NCBI GenBank assembly: GCA_003151595.1
Contig: PLXW01000103.1
Location: 1 to 43,447 of the forward strand
Direction of reading: 5' to 3'
From: Myxococcales bacterium
GTDB lineage: Bacteria > Myxococcota > Polyangia > Polyangiales > Polyangiaceae
Length of the DNA stretch: 43,447 nucleotides
In this document: piece by piece, positions 1 to 8,111 of the stretch
Position numbering within the stretch: position 1 is the first letter of the stretch
Layout of the letters: the number at the start of each line of letters is the position of its first letter
Program-made: the position numbers and the translations under genes
Notes under the pieces: model-generated
The model's database searches: none
Seen by the model: the letters and a program-made list of their open reading frames with translations, nothing else
What the model was told of the DNA's origin: nothing

Positions 1-1
1 G

Positions 2-1147
2 ATCTTCACGATCGCCGACGGCATCCTCTGGCTTACGCAGAGCATCGAGCGCAACGCATGCGTACGCCGGATGCAAGTGCCGAAGATGCGCGCGAGCGCG
101 ACGATGCCCGGGCTTCACACGTTCTTGATTTCGCAGGACGGCGTCTGCGTCTTCCCGCGGATCCTCCCTCGCAGCGAGCCACGTCGGCACGCGCACGAGA
201 CCGCGCGAGCATCGACGGGCGTCGAGACGTTGGACGCGATGATGTCCGGCGGCATTCCGGCAGGCGAGTCGGCGCTTTTCGTGGGACCGTCGGGCTCAGG
301 TAAGTCGCTCTTCGCTCGGCACTTCATCGCGGCGGGAGCCGAGGCCGGAGAGCCAGGGATCATCGTCGTCTTCCAGGATCACCCGGGAGAGTACTTGGCC
401 CGAGCGAGCGCGTTCGGGCCGAAGCTCGCATCGCATATCGAGAGCGGGCTCGTCGAGGTCCTGAGCCTTCGATCCGTCGATCTGACGATCGACGAGGCGC
501 TCGCCGCCGTGCGCCTCGTCATCGAGCGCAAGAAAGCGCGAAGAGTCGCGATCGATTCATTGTCCGAGTTCGAACTGGCGCTCATGCCCTCGTATCGCGA
601 CGACTTTCGCGAGTCGATTTTCCGCACCGTCTCGGCGCTCACCGGCCTCGGCGTCACCGTGCTCATGACGGTCGACATCGTGCAGTCGTCCACGGAGCTC
701 GGTCTCTCGCCCCACATCACCGAGTTCTTGGCCGACGTGCTCGTCCTTCAGCGCTACATCGAGGTCGAAGGGAAGGTCGAGAAGGCTCTCGCCGTCATGA
801 AGATGCGCACCAGCCGCCACGACACCAGCATTCGTCGCTATTCGATCGAGTCCGCCGGCGTCGTCGTCGGAGCGCCTGTTCATGGCTCCGGTGGGGCGCT
901 CACGGGCGTCCCCCTCGTTCGTGCAGAAGGCGCCGCCACGCTGCCGGGCTTGACCCGCGACGAAGCGGCGCTCCTGCAACAGCTCCGTGAACTCGTCGAG
1001 GCGGACGCTCGCGCGCTCTCTCGCCAAACCGGCCTGAAGAGCTCGGCACTGTCGCTGGCTCTCGAACGTCTGCGGCAGTTGGAGTATGCGAGCACGCGAC
1101 GGCGCAAGGGAATCACCCTTTACCGGGCGACGACTCTGAAGGGGTAA
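2..1147 (+). CDS. KaiC-like RecA-family ATPase, 5' end outside window
   Basis: The reading frame is open to the window edge, so the ATG at 71 is internal and the gene begins upstream. The first ~55 visible residues (TIADGILWL, ending in GVCVFPR) look like the C-terminal end of a first KaiC domain. A second KaiC domain follows with Walker A GPSGSGKS (~residues 95-102) and a Walker B-like stretch VAIDSLSEF. After it, ~65 residues from LTRDEAALLQQL look like a winged-helix or MarR-like tail. Where KaiC normally has a catalytic Glu-Glu pair after the first core strand, this domain reads VFQDHPGE, so ATP hydrolysis there may be weak or lost. The kinase gene starts 13 bases downstream, suggesting co-transcription. 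KaiC homologues outside cyanobacteria are generally signalling ATPases; a clock role is not implied. Confidence 0.85.
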   Translation: MFTIADGILWLTQSIERNACVRRMQVPKMRASATMPGLHTFLISQDGVCVFPRILPRSEPRRHAHETARASTGVETLDAMMSGGIPAGESALFVGPSGSGKSLFARHFIAAGAEAGEPGIIVVFQDHPGEYLARASAFGPKLASHIESGLVEVLSLRSVDLTIDEALAAVRLVIERKKARRVAIDSLSEFELALMPSYRDDFRESIFRTVSALTGLGVTVLMTVDIVQSSTELGLSPHITEFLADVLVLQRYIEVEGKVEKALAVMKMRTSRHDTSIRRYSIESAGVVVGAPVHGSGGALTGVPLVRAEGAATLPGLTRDEAALLQQLRELVEADARALSRQTGLKSSALSLALERLRQLEYASTRRRKGITLYRATTLKG

Positions 1148-1160
1148 CAAGGGAGGCGCG

Positions 1161-2786
1161 ATGCTGTTTGCGCATATCGATCCAGATCGAGATACCGTCG
1201 CGCGGGTGGACCGACGGCGAGTAGAGGCGGCGACGCCGGTGCGTGTCCTCGTGGTCGACGACGACGAGAGCACTCGCGGGGCGCTCGAGAAGCTGCTGCG
1301 CGCGGACGGATTCGCGGTTTCGACGGCTTCGGACGGCGCGGCGGCGCTCGCCGAAGCCCGGCGCGCGCTGCCCGATCTCGTTCTCACCGACCTGCACATG
1401 CCGACGATGAATGGCGTGGAATTGTGCCAGCGCCTCCGCGAGATCGACCACGATCTCCCGGTCATCGTCGTGACGGCCCTGGCCGACATGGGGTCGGCGA
1501 TCGAAAGCTTGCGAGCGGGCGCAGAGGACTACCTCATCAAGCCCCTACAGTACGAAGCGGTCCTCTGGTGCGTGGAGCGCGCGATCGCGCGACGCGCTGC
1601 GAGACGGGAGCAAGAGGCGCTCTATCGCACGCTCAACGAACGCCTCGTCTTGAGCAGTATGCGCGAGCAGGAGCTCGCGGAAGCCGAGGCGCAGCAGCGC
1701 GCGCAGCTCAACGCACTGCTCGGGAACCTCAGCGAAGGCGTCGTCATCGCCGACAAGAACGGCCAGGTCAGGATGATCAACGCGGCCGCGCGCACCATCC
1801 TGGGCTTCGCGGACGAGGACGTGCGCACAGTCGACGCGATCCATTTGCAGGAGACTCTGGATCTCCAGGGCCGACCTCTCCCCAGCGAGCGGCGCCCTCT
1901 CCTGCGCGCGCTACGCGGCGAGCAGTTCATGGACTACGAGGTGCTTCGGATACGACCAAACGGCGAGCGGCGCCGCGTGGTGTCGATGGGTACGAGCGTG
2001 AGAGACGAGAACGGCGAGCTCGCGCTGGCGATCGTCGTGTTTCGCGACGTGACGGAGCTCAGGCTCCTCGAGCAGCAGCGCGACGAATACTTGGCGCTCA
2101 TCTCCCATGATCTCCGCAATCCGCTCAACAGCATCATGCTCTCGTGCTCTTTGCTGAAGCAGTCCTTGGAAAGGAAGGGGCTTGCCGAGGAGATGAAATT
2201 CGCCACGCGTGCCGTGCGGAACGTGATGCGAATGACCACGATGATCGAAGAGCTCACGGAGGCGACGACTCTCGAGTCCCAAGGCGCCGCGCCGCGACGC
2301 GAAGTGTGCGACCTGCGAGAGCTTGTCATTGATGTCGTCGATCGCATTGACGACGCACGTGCGCCACGAATCACAATCGAGGCCGACGATGGGTCGCCCT
2401 ACCTCGTTCTCGCGGACGCCTCGCGGATCGAGCGCGTCGTCGCCAACCTGCTCACGAATGCGCTCAAGTACTCCGCCGAAGATGCTCCTGTGAGCATCCA
2501 GCTCGCGCGCGACGGGAGCGCCGTCGAGATCAAGGTGACTGATCGCGGCATCGGTATCGCGCCCGAGAGCGTGAAGATGCTCTTCGAGCGGTACTACAGG
2601 ACGCCGGGGGGCCAAGCGCGCGCGAGCGGCCTCGGCCTCGGTCTCTACATTGCGCGCCTGATCGCCGAGGCGCATGGCGGGCGAATCGATGTTTCCAGCG
2701 AGATCGGCAAGGGCAGCTCGTTCACGCTAGTCCTTCCGTCCCACGCTGGCCCCGCCCGCGCGGGGATGCACCGTTCTGACCGCTGA
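1161..2786 (+). CDS. Hybrid response regulator / PAS sensor histidine kinase
   Basis: The 541-residue protein has no membrane segment and is probably cytoplasmic. It opens with a receiver domain (~27-140) with acidic pair VVDDD, phosphoacceptor D77 in LVLTDLHM and conserved K127. A helical linker (~140-185) follows, then a PAS domain (~185-300), a HisKA domain with H316 in ISHDLRNPL, and a HATPase domain with N433 in NLLTNALKY, DRGIGI (461-466) and GLGLGL (490-495). A GGGAGG-like ribosome site at about 1150-1155 supports the ATG at 1161. An N-terminal receiver implies that an upstream kinase can modulate this one. The tight spacing to the KaiC-like gene suggests a shared operon and perhaps a shared pathway, which is inference. 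Confidence 0.93.
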   Translation: MLFAHIDPDRDTVARVDRRRVEAATPVRVLVVDDDESTRGALEKLLRADGFAVSTASDGAAALAEARRALPDLVLTDLHMPTMNGVELCQRLREIDHDLPVIVVTALADMGSAIESLRAGAEDYLIKPLQYEAVLWCVERAIARRAARREQEALYRTLNERLVLSSMREQELAEAEAQQRAQLNALLGNLSEGVVIADKNGQVRMINAAARTILGFADEDVRTVDAIHLQETLDLQGRPLPSERRPLLRALRGEQFMDYEVLRIRPNGERRRVVSMGTSVRDENGELALAIVVFRDVTELRLLEQQRDEYLALISHDLRNPLNSIMLSCSLLKQSLERKGLAEEMKFATRAVRNVMRMTTMIEELTEATTLESQGAAPRREVCDLRELVIDVVDRIDDARAPRITIEADDGSPYLVLADASRIERVVANLLTNALKYSAEDAPVSIQLARDGSAVEIKVTDRGIGIAPESVKMLFERYYRTPGGQARASGLGLGLYIARLIAEAHGGRIDVSSEIGKGSSFTLVLPSHAGPARAGMHRSDR

Positions 2787-2796
2787 GCGCAGCGGT
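2779..2796 (+). terminator. Stem-loop at the end of the histidine kinase gene
   Basis: ACCGCTG and CAGCGGT form a perfect 7-bp stem around a 4-base AGCG loop. The kinase stop codon lies inside the stem-loop. It is followed by TGGCTTCCTTGG, which is only mildly T-rich, so it resembles an intrinsic terminator but could depend on other factors. It sits between two genes that converge. Confidence 0.45.
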
Positions 2797-2876
2797 TGGC
2801 TTCCTTGGTTCTCCGCGTACGTTGGGTGCGGCGCGGGATCCATGCTCGGGTCCACCTGGGTGCTCGAGGGGCGTGG

Positions 2877-3302
2877 TCACTCGCCCTTCGCCAGCGCGTC
2901 CAGCACGTCCGCGATCCCGAGGCCGAGCTCGTTCGCGCGCGTCAGAGCCATGACGAGCGCGGTCTGAACGGCGGACGCCGGCAGGCCCGTCGACTCCGCC
3001 GCCGCGGAGACGACCTCGACGAGCGAGGGCGAGGGCGCGGCTCGCGCCGTCACGCCGAGGCTCTCGAGGGTCTCATCCATGTTCGCGGCGATGTGCTCCG
3101 CCAACACCGGGTCTCTCGGGTGGACCATCCGCACGATCGCGACGAGCTGCGCCCACGACGGGCTCGACTCGCCGGCGATCCATCGTGTGAACGTCCGCCG
3201 AGATGCGCCGAGCATCGCAGCGAACTCCTTCTGGGAGCCGCCGACGGCACCGTGTGCACGCGCGACGATCTCGCTGCTGTCCATGGGGTGCATGCCGATC
3301 AT
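2877..3302 (-). CDS. Helix-turn-helix regulator of unknown target
   Basis: The 141-residue product has an N-terminal HTH resembling the Xre/Cro type: SQKEFAAMLGASRRTFTRW, with the recognition helix around SRRTFTRWIAG. Its C-terminal half is predicted helical (VQTALVMALTRANELGLG) and I do not recognise it. Three ATGs occur in frame at 3302, 3293 and 3284. I chose 3302 because GGAG lies 4 bases upstream of it and is too far from the other two. The 22-bp repeat array begins at 3314, just upstream of this ribosome site, so the gene's leader and promoter must lie inside the array. Binding of the array by this protein is an attractive but untested idea. Confidence 0.75.
   Translation of the reverse strand: MIGMHPMDSSEIVARAHGAVGGSQKEFAAMLGASRRTFTRWIAGESSPSWAQLVAIVRMVHPRDPVLAEHIAANMDETLESLGVTARAAPSPSLVEVVSAAAESTGLPASAVQTALVMALTRANELGLGIADVLDALAKGE
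3292..3302 (-). promoter_or_regulatory. Clustered in-frame start codons of the HTH gene
   Basis: Two of the three in-frame ATGs (3302 and 3293) lie within 12 bases, and the third is at 3284. Only the outermost has a Shine-Dalgarno-like GGAG at a workable distance, about 3307-3310 on the minus strand. The true start decides whether the protein has 141, 138 or 135 residues; the HTH is unaffected. Confidence 0.3.
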
Positions 3303-3313
3303 TGGGCTCCAGG

Positions 3314-3774
3314 TGGCGCTCCGGTCGGCGCCTTCTGGCGCATCACCTCGCACGGATCGGCGCACGGTGGGAAGAGGTGAAGCGCCGGCGTGGCGAGGAG
3401 TGGCGCAGGACTCGGCCGGGTGCGGCGCCAGGCCCGACGGGGGGTGGCGCGTCTGATCGGGATCATGTGCGCCGAGAGAAACGAGGTCTGGCGCACGTCA
3501 CCGTCGGGTGGTGCGCCACCGCGGGCCGAGTTGGCGCATCACCTCCGTGCCCGGTGCGCCGGGGTGCGCGTGGGTTGGCGCACGACCTCACGGTACCGTG
3601 CGCCGGGTGCGTGGGTGGCCGGCGCATGATCCCGTGGGGAGGTGGACGTGGACTCCCCGGGATGGTGCGTGAGGACCGTCGGGGCATGCGCCCCATCCGA
3701 GGGTGCCCTGGTGTTGGTGACCGGTGACTGTGCTCTTGGTGATCGGTGACTGTGGTCCTGGTGGCGCTGATGTC
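3314..3774. repeat. Array of ~21 degenerate 22-bp tandem units
   Basis: This intergenic stretch is a periodic array. TGGCGCA or a close variant starts at 3314, 3336, 3358, 3401, 3445, 3489, 3532, 3576 and 3620. The opposite-orientation core TGCGCC starts at 3468, 3512, 3555, 3599 and 3687. From 3445 to 3620 the two orientations alternate, so sites fall every 20-24 bases (mean about 22, two helical turns). The last units, at 3709, 3731 and 3753, have drifted to TGGTG or TGCTC but keep the period; 3714-3735 and 3736-3757 are 22-bp direct repeats with 2 mismatches. Unit length varies and is not a multiple of three, which argues against coding. The array runs from the HTH gene's ribosome site towards the GH16 gene. 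Its function is unknown: an operator array, an iteron-like initiator site or a decayed minisatellite are all possible. Confidence 0.8.
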
Positions 3775-3785
3775 GCGGCCTACGC

Positions 3786-3828
3786 CGCCGCACAACTTGT
3801 AAAGGTTCGCCGGTCAACCTGTGCGGCG
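3786..3828. other. Inverted repeat upstream of the GH16 gene
   Basis: CGCCGCACA (3786-3794) and TGTGCGGCG (3820-3828) are perfect 9-base complements. Between them GGTT (3804-3807) and AACC (3816-3819) can form a smaller nested stem. No T-tract follows. It lies between the 22-bp array and the GH16 start and could be a cruciform, a protein-binding dyad or an RNA stem-loop. I see nothing else in 3775-3955. Confidence 0.45.
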
Positions 3829-3955
3829 CCGAACGACATGACCGTTGACGGGCCCGTCGATGGTTGCGGCGTGCGCGCGAATTCTGCCTTGGACGCGGGC
3901 TGCCGGTCGAACGCACGCGGGAACGCGGTTTGCTCGGGTCACCGTCAAGAGATCC

Positions 3956-5086
3956 ATGGAAGACCCGCCTTGCACGAAGTCCCTTTGGCCCATCGCTCTG
4001 TCATGCGCGCTTCTCGCGTGCTCGAAGGGGGCCGTAGACTCCACGCGAGCGTCCGCCGCTCAGAGTGACCCCGCTCCCGACGCCGGCTCGACGGTGGATG
4101 CGTCACTCGGTGGCTGGACGGAAGACGCCTCGCCGGGTGGCTCGATGACGGAGGACTCATCGCTGGGAGGGGGTGGCGTAGACGGAGGCGCGGCAGCCTC
4201 GGATGGTGGAGGGACGGGGACCTACGGTTCTCTCTTCTTCGACGACTTCGTGCAGAGCACGCCACCCGTTGGGCCCAAAGGGAATGCCACGACCTGGCTC
4301 TCGCGCTTTCCCTTCGGTGGCGCGGAGTACCTGAACGGCGATGGCAACGTCGCGTATATGTGCGACCCGTCTGCTGTGGGTAGTAACCCTGGAGCCATCG
4401 GGTACGACTCGTTCAGCATCGGCGGTGGTGTTCTCACCATCAAGGCGCAGTCTGTCGCGTCGTCGGGCATCGCGAACCCGGCTGGAGCCGCCTGGAATTC
4501 GGGCACCCTCACGTCGTGCGATGAAGAGAACGGCGTACCCGCGCCTGGCCTCTTCGCGGCCGCGCATGGATACTTCGAAGTTCGCGCGAAGTGGCCGAAG
4601 GGTGGCGTGGAGGGCACACCTGGTTGGTGGCCGGGCGTCGTTCTTTACCCACTCCCGTACAATGGCCAAGACATGCCGGGCGAGATCGATTTTCCGGAAT
4701 GCCTGGGTGGCGACACGTCGCGCAGCGAGTGGACGATTCACCCTGGTCCGGGGACCAATTACTACGGGCCAGGGCCGATCGATCTCGGCGATGGCAACTG
4801 GCACACGGTCGGCGCCGATGTTCAACCCAACACCGTCGACTTCTACATGGACGGAACGAAGATCTTCTCGAACACGCCGGCTTCGACCTGGAACCCCAAT
4901 CAACAGTGGTATTTCAACCTGCCGATGGAGGTGTCCCAGGTGGGCTCCTGGGGTGGTGGGCTTCCCAACGTGCCGTCGCCCGGCGGCCCCGACCCGGACT
5001 CCTGGAAGCTGGACTACGCCGGATGTTGGCAGGACTTCGCCACGCGCCAGGCCCAGGGGCCTGTCCGTGCCCCCAGTTCACCGTGA
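3956..5086 (+). CDS. Glycoside hydrolase family 16 lipoprotein
   Basis: The predicted product has 376 residues. A lipoprotein signal ends in LLAC with Cys22 as the lipidated residue, followed by a low-complexity Asp/Ser/Gly linker (~40-90). The rest is a GH16 jelly-roll domain with the catalytic signature GEIDFPE: nucleophile E243, D245 and acid/base E248 fit the family pattern ExDxxE. GH16 enzymes cleave beta-1,3 or beta-1,4 glucans or galactans; the substrate here cannot be told. The protein is probably anchored at the cell envelope and may act on polymers outside the cell. The ATG at 3956 follows AAGAG by 5 bases; an upstream start at 3845 would bury the signal peptide. It is followed by ~140 bases without an evident gene. 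Confidence 0.88.
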   Translation: MEDPPCTKSLWPIALSCALLACSKGAVDSTRASAAQSDPAPDAGSTVDASLGGWTEDASPGGSMTEDSSLGGGGVDGGAAASDGGGTGTYGSLFFDDFVQSTPPVGPKGNATTWLSRFPFGGAEYLNGDGNVAYMCDPSAVGSNPGAIGYDSFSIGGGVLTIKAQSVASSGIANPAGAAWNSGTLTSCDEENGVPAPGLFAAAHGYFEVRAKWPKGGVEGTPGWWPGVVLYPLPYNGQDMPGEIDFPECLGGDTSRSEWTIHPGPGTNYYGPGPIDLGDGNWHTVGADVQPNTVDFYMDGTKIFSNTPASTWNPNQQWYFNLPMEVSQVGSWGGGLPNVPSPGGPDPDSWKLDYAGCWQDFATRQAQGPVRAPSSP

Positions 5087-5228
5087 CCGCCCCGCGATCG
5101 AGCGCGCGGACTCCGAACGCGTGCTCGCTCGTGCCGAGCTCGGAGCCGATCCGTTCGTCGCCGCCGTTGGACGAAGGGCACGTGACTTCTCTCGCCGTTT
5201 CGAGCACGTTCGACCCGGAGACTCCCCG

Positions 5229-5597
5229 ATGGTCACGTACGAAGGTGGCTGCCATTGCGGCGCGGTGCGCTTCCGCGTCGCGGTCGAAGAGCACGTCGCG
5301 ATCGAGTGCAACTGCTCGATGTGCCGCATGAAGGCGAACCTCCACCTCATCGTCACGCGCGATCGCTTCAGCATCCTGAAGGGCGAAGACGCGCTCTCGA
5401 CCTACACGTTCAACACAGGCGTCGCGAAGCACACGTTCTGCCGCGTATGCGGGATTCATCCGTTCTACGTGCCGCGCTCGCACCCCGACCAGATCGACGT
5501 GAACGTGCGCTGCCTCGACGGCGAGGCCATGGACGACTTCGTCATCGAGAAGTTCGACGGAGCGCACTGGGAAGAGAACGTCGACCGGATTCGCTGA
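5229..5597 (+). CDS. GFA/CENP-V-type zinc-binding protein
   Basis: The 122-residue protein carries the full cysteine pattern of the GFA (glutathione-dependent formaldehyde-activating enzyme-like) fold: GGCHCGAVRF near the start, CNCSMC in the middle and FCRVCG at ~75-80. These cysteines normally bind two zinc ions. The length is typical of the short single-domain members. Family membership is clear, but many of these proteins have no proven formaldehyde activity, so the reaction is not assigned. The ATG at 5229 directly precedes the conserved N-terminal strand VTYEGGCHC. Confidence 0.9.
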   Translation: MVTYEGGCHCGAVRFRVAVEEHVAIECNCSMCRMKANLHLIVTRDRFSILKGEDALSTYTFNTGVAKHTFCRVCGIHPFYVPRSHPDQIDVNVRCLDGEAMDDFVIEKFDGAHWEENVDRIR

Positions 5598-5643
5598 GGT
5601 CCTCCGTCGAGGGCGCCGGCTTCCGTGTACAGTTCTTCCTGCC

Positions 5644-6360
5644 ATGGAGTCACTCCCCCGAGACCGCGCGTTGCGAGCCCGCTGGGCCGACGAGGCGATG
5701 CGACTTCATCACCGCTATCAGCTCGAGATCGTCGAGGCGTGCGGGCTGTGTCCGTGGGCCGAGCGCGCGCGTGTGGGCGACAACTTTCGAGCGCGCGTCC
5801 TCTTCCAGACCGACGCGCGCGACACGAGCGCTTCGCTCGCCTGCATCGACGAGTTCATCGCCGACGAACGCGCCGACGTCGCGGTCATTCTGTTCCCGCG
5901 CCTGCGCCTCGGGCGGCTCGACTTCGAACGCTTCATGGGCGCTGTCAGGGACGCCGACGCCGCGCGCCATTGCCTGGGGTGCATCCCCTTCGTCTTCGCC
6001 GCCTTCCATCCCGAGGCCCTCGTGGACGCGAGCGAAGCCGAGCGACTCATCCCGTTTCTTCGTCGTACGCCGGACCCCACAATTCAGCTGCTCCGAAGCT
6101 CGCTTCTGGAGCGCGTTCGGAGCGGCACGCCGCAAGGGACGCAGTTCGTCGACATGCGCGCGATCCACGAAGAGGCCGTGCGCACGCCAATCTCGCTCCG
6201 CGAACGCATCGCCACGGCGAACCTGGCGACCGTCGAGCGAATGGGAATCGCCGAGCTGGCGCGTCGACTCGACGCGCTGGTCAGCGACCGGATCGCGACG
6301 TACCGAGCACTCGAGCTCGAAGTGAATGGCGCCGAGATCGCCGAAGCTCTCGGCGCGTGA
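5644..6360 (+). CDS. DUF1415-like conserved protein
   Basis: The 238-residue soluble protein has a LCPWA motif near residue 38, a FHPEA segment in the middle, and a late FLRRTPDPTIQLLR block. These match what I remember of DUF1415 proteins (LCPFA near the N-terminus, a later FHP motif and a PxPxLHLLR-like block), but this protein is somewhat longer and diverged. No function is established for the family. The GNAT gene starts 10 bases downstream, so the two are probably co-transcribed. Confidence 0.7.
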   Translation: MESLPRDRALRARWADEAMRLHHRYQLEIVEACGLCPWAERARVGDNFRARVLFQTDARDTSASLACIDEFIADERADVAVILFPRLRLGRLDFERFMGAVRDADAARHCLGCIPFVFAAFHPEALVDASEAERLIPFLRRTPDPTIQLLRSSLLERVRSGTPQGTQFVDMRAIHEEAVRTPISLRERIATANLATVERMGIAELARRLDALVSDRIATYRALELEVNGAEIAEALGA

Positions 6361-6370
6361 GTAGCTGATC

Positions 6371-6925
6371 ATGCCTTCGCCGCCGCCCGCTCCGATCCCG
6401 ATCCTCGAGACAGCGCGTCTCCGGCTTCGCGCGCATCGCGTCGCGGATCTCGGCGACTGCGCGGCCATGTGGGGCGACCCGATCGTCACGCGCCACATCG
6501 GCGGCAAGCCCGCTTCCGTCGAAGAGTCGTGGGGGAAGATCCTTCGCTACGCCGGGCTCTGGTCGCTGATGGGCTTCGGCTACTGGGCCATCGAGGAGAA
6601 GAGCACCGGTCGCTTCGTGGGCGAGGTGGGGTTCGCCGACTTCAAACGCGACATGACGCCGCCGCTCGACGCCCCCGAGGCCGGCTGGGTGCTCGCGCCC
6701 TGGGCGCACGGCGTCGGGTACGCGACCGAGGCCGTGCGCGCCGCGCTCGGATGGAGCGACCGCAATCTGGGACCGTCGACCGTGTGCATCATCGATCCGC
6801 CGAACGTGGCGTCGATCGGCGTCGCCCAGAAGTGCGGCTATCGGGAGATCGGTCGCTCGACCTACAAGGGGAGCGACGCGATCTCGTTCCGACGAGGCGC
6901 CCCCGCTACGCCTTCGCGATCGTGA
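6371..6925 (+). CDS. GNAT-family N-acetyltransferase (RimJ/RimL type)
   Basis: The 184-residue protein begins with ILETARLRLRAHRVAD, the classic opening of the RimJ/RimL group. It continues with YWAIEEKSTGRFVGEVGF, GWVLAPWAHGVGYATEAVRAAL (the acetyl-CoA binding region; the usual Q/RxxGxG/A is degenerate) and NVASIGVAQKCGYREIG. It should transfer acetyl from acetyl-CoA to a primary amine, but the substrate cannot be inferred. Its last 20 bases overlap the 3' end of the convergent Tat-lipoprotein gene. Confidence 0.92.
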   Translation: MPSPPPAPIPILETARLRLRAHRVADLGDCAAMWGDPIVTRHIGGKPASVEESWGKILRYAGLWSLMGFGYWAIEEKSTGRFVGEVGFADFKRDMTPPLDAPEAGWVLAPWAHGVGYATEAVRAALGWSDRNLGPSTVCIIDPPNVASIGVAQKCGYREIGRSTYKGSDAISFRRGAPATPSRS

Positions 6926-7313
6926 AGTTGTGCGGTAGCGGCGACGACGTCGTCACCGTGATCGTCGCGCCCCCCGCGACGCTCTGAAGCTGCGCTTGCG
7001 AGAGGGTCACGGTGTGCGTGTGCGTGTGACTGGCGTCGAATGACGTCGTGTAGACCGCGCCTGCGCTGGGCGGCGACGTGAGGTCGGTCTCCGGAACGCA
7101 CAGCGTGTGCGTGTGGCTGGACGTGACGGTCGACGTCTCGAAGATTCCCTGGCAGGCGCCGGTACCGCCGTCGTTCGTGCTCGGTGACGGAGAAGCGTCG
7201 TTGCTCGAGCTGCACCCCAGCGCGGCGCCGGCGACCGGCACCATCAGCAGCAACACGGTGGACTTCGAGAGAAGCTCGCGGCGCGTCAGCGTATTCGTCG
7301 TGCTCGTTCCCAT
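6906..7313 (-). CDS. Tat-exported lipoprotein with His-Thr motifs
   Basis: The product has 135 residues. Its N-terminus TRRELLSKSTVLLLM... ends in LGCSSS, so it combines a twin-arginine signal with a lipobox. A Ser/Asn/Asp spacer follows, then a small presumably beta-rich domain with SHTHTLCV and SHTHTHTV elements and a second cysteine pair (ACQG, TLCV). Clustered His residues suggest metal binding, and Tat export of such a small protein would fit a cofactor inserted in the cytoplasm; both points are inference. I do not recognise the family. The ATG at 7313 is fixed by a strong GGAGG 7 bases upstream. The region 7314-7508 between this gene and the next shows no other gene. Confidence 0.8.
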   Translation of the reverse strand: MGTSTTNTLTRRELLSKSTVLLLMVPVAGAALGCSSSNDASPSPSTNDGGTGACQGIFETSTVTSSHTHTLCVPETDLTSPPSAGAVYTTSFDASHTHTHTVTLSQAQLQSVAGGATITVTTSSPLPHNFTIAKA

Positions 7314-7320
7314 GATCAAT

Positions 7321-7325
7321 CCTCC
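7321..7325 (-). promoter_or_regulatory. Ribosome binding site of the Tat lipoprotein
   Basis: The minus strand reads GGAGG followed by 7 bases and the ATG at 7313. This is one of the few near-perfect sites in the window and rules out longer versions of the reading frame, which extend to 7760. Confidence 0.75.
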
Positions 7326-7508
7326 AAGGTTTCGGCGAAGCCCAGTCGGAGTACCGCGTCGAGTACTTGAACGCAGCCTCAATCGCCCGCGAGTGATCGG
7401 CAACAGCCGTTGCCTTCGCGGCAAGTACGCGCACGCTCGAGCTGCGCCAAGCGAGCGGGGCGAACGCGATCGAATCGCATCCCTTCGGATACGGACTACC
7501 ATTGCAGT

Positions 7509-8111
7509 GTGCCGAGTGAAGAGGTCCTCATCCCGTTCGGCGCCGCCCGGGAGCAGCGCGCGACGGAGCTCAGGAGCACGCTCCTCACGACGTCGCTTCG
7601 ATCCCTGCGCGCGCACGGGCTCCTCGACGCGTACATGAAGGTGCTGCCGAAGGAGCATCACGAAGCCATCGCAAACATCGTCGCCGGCGTCTGGATGCCG
7701 ATCGACCTCGGCGTCGCCCACTACAGCGCGTGCGATGCGCTCGCGCTCACGCCCGAGCAAATTCTCGCCGTGGGAAAAGAGGTCGGCGAGCGGGTGCAGG
7801 GGACCATCCTCGGGCTCATGGTCCGCACGGCGAAGACGTCGGGGCTCACCCCGTGGGCCGGATTGAAGAACTGTCCGCTTCTCTACGAACGCATGTTCAT
7901 CGGCGGCGCGGTCTCCGTGGTGAAGCTCGGGCCGAAGGAAGCGCGCGTCGAGCTCGTGAGCAACCCGCTCTTCGGGATTCCCTACTTTCGTCAGGGACTT
8001 CGCGCGCTCGCGACCTCGGGCATCGAGCTCTTCTGCGAACGCGCCTACTCGTACGACGTGCAGAGGCTCTCGGGCCCGTCGTCGTTCGCCTTCCGTCTAT
8101 CCTGGGTGTGA
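7509..8111 (+). CDS. DUF2378-like (TIGR02265-type) myxobacterial protein
   Basis: The predicted product has 200 residues and no signal or membrane segment. It shows the layout I associate with the DUF2378/TIGR02265 family of myxobacteria: an opening helical part, a central W(M/Y)P-like motif (VAGVWMPIDLGVAHYSAC), and a closing GPSSFAFRLSW. The family has no assigned function. I chose the GTG at 7509 because the sequence upstream of it (from the ATG at 7410) is basic and low in conserved character; there is no convincing ribosome site. A possible distant relative lies at 37519-38127. Confidence 0.6.
   Translation: MPSEEVLIPFGAAREQRATELRSTLLTTSLRSLRAHGLLDAYMKVLPKEHHEAIANIVAGVWMPIDLGVAHYSACDALALTPEQILAVGKEVGERVQGTILGLMVRTAKTSGLTPWAGLKNCPLLYERMFIGGAVSVVKLGPKEARVELVSNPLFGIPYFRQGLRALATSGIELFCERAYSYDVQRLSGPSSFAFRLSWV

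Noticed and set aside
3314..3774. 22-bp array as a CRISPR or as a repetitive coding region
   Set aside because: Sites alternate in orientation with no spacer/repeat distinction, and the irregular 20-24 base steps break every reading frame.
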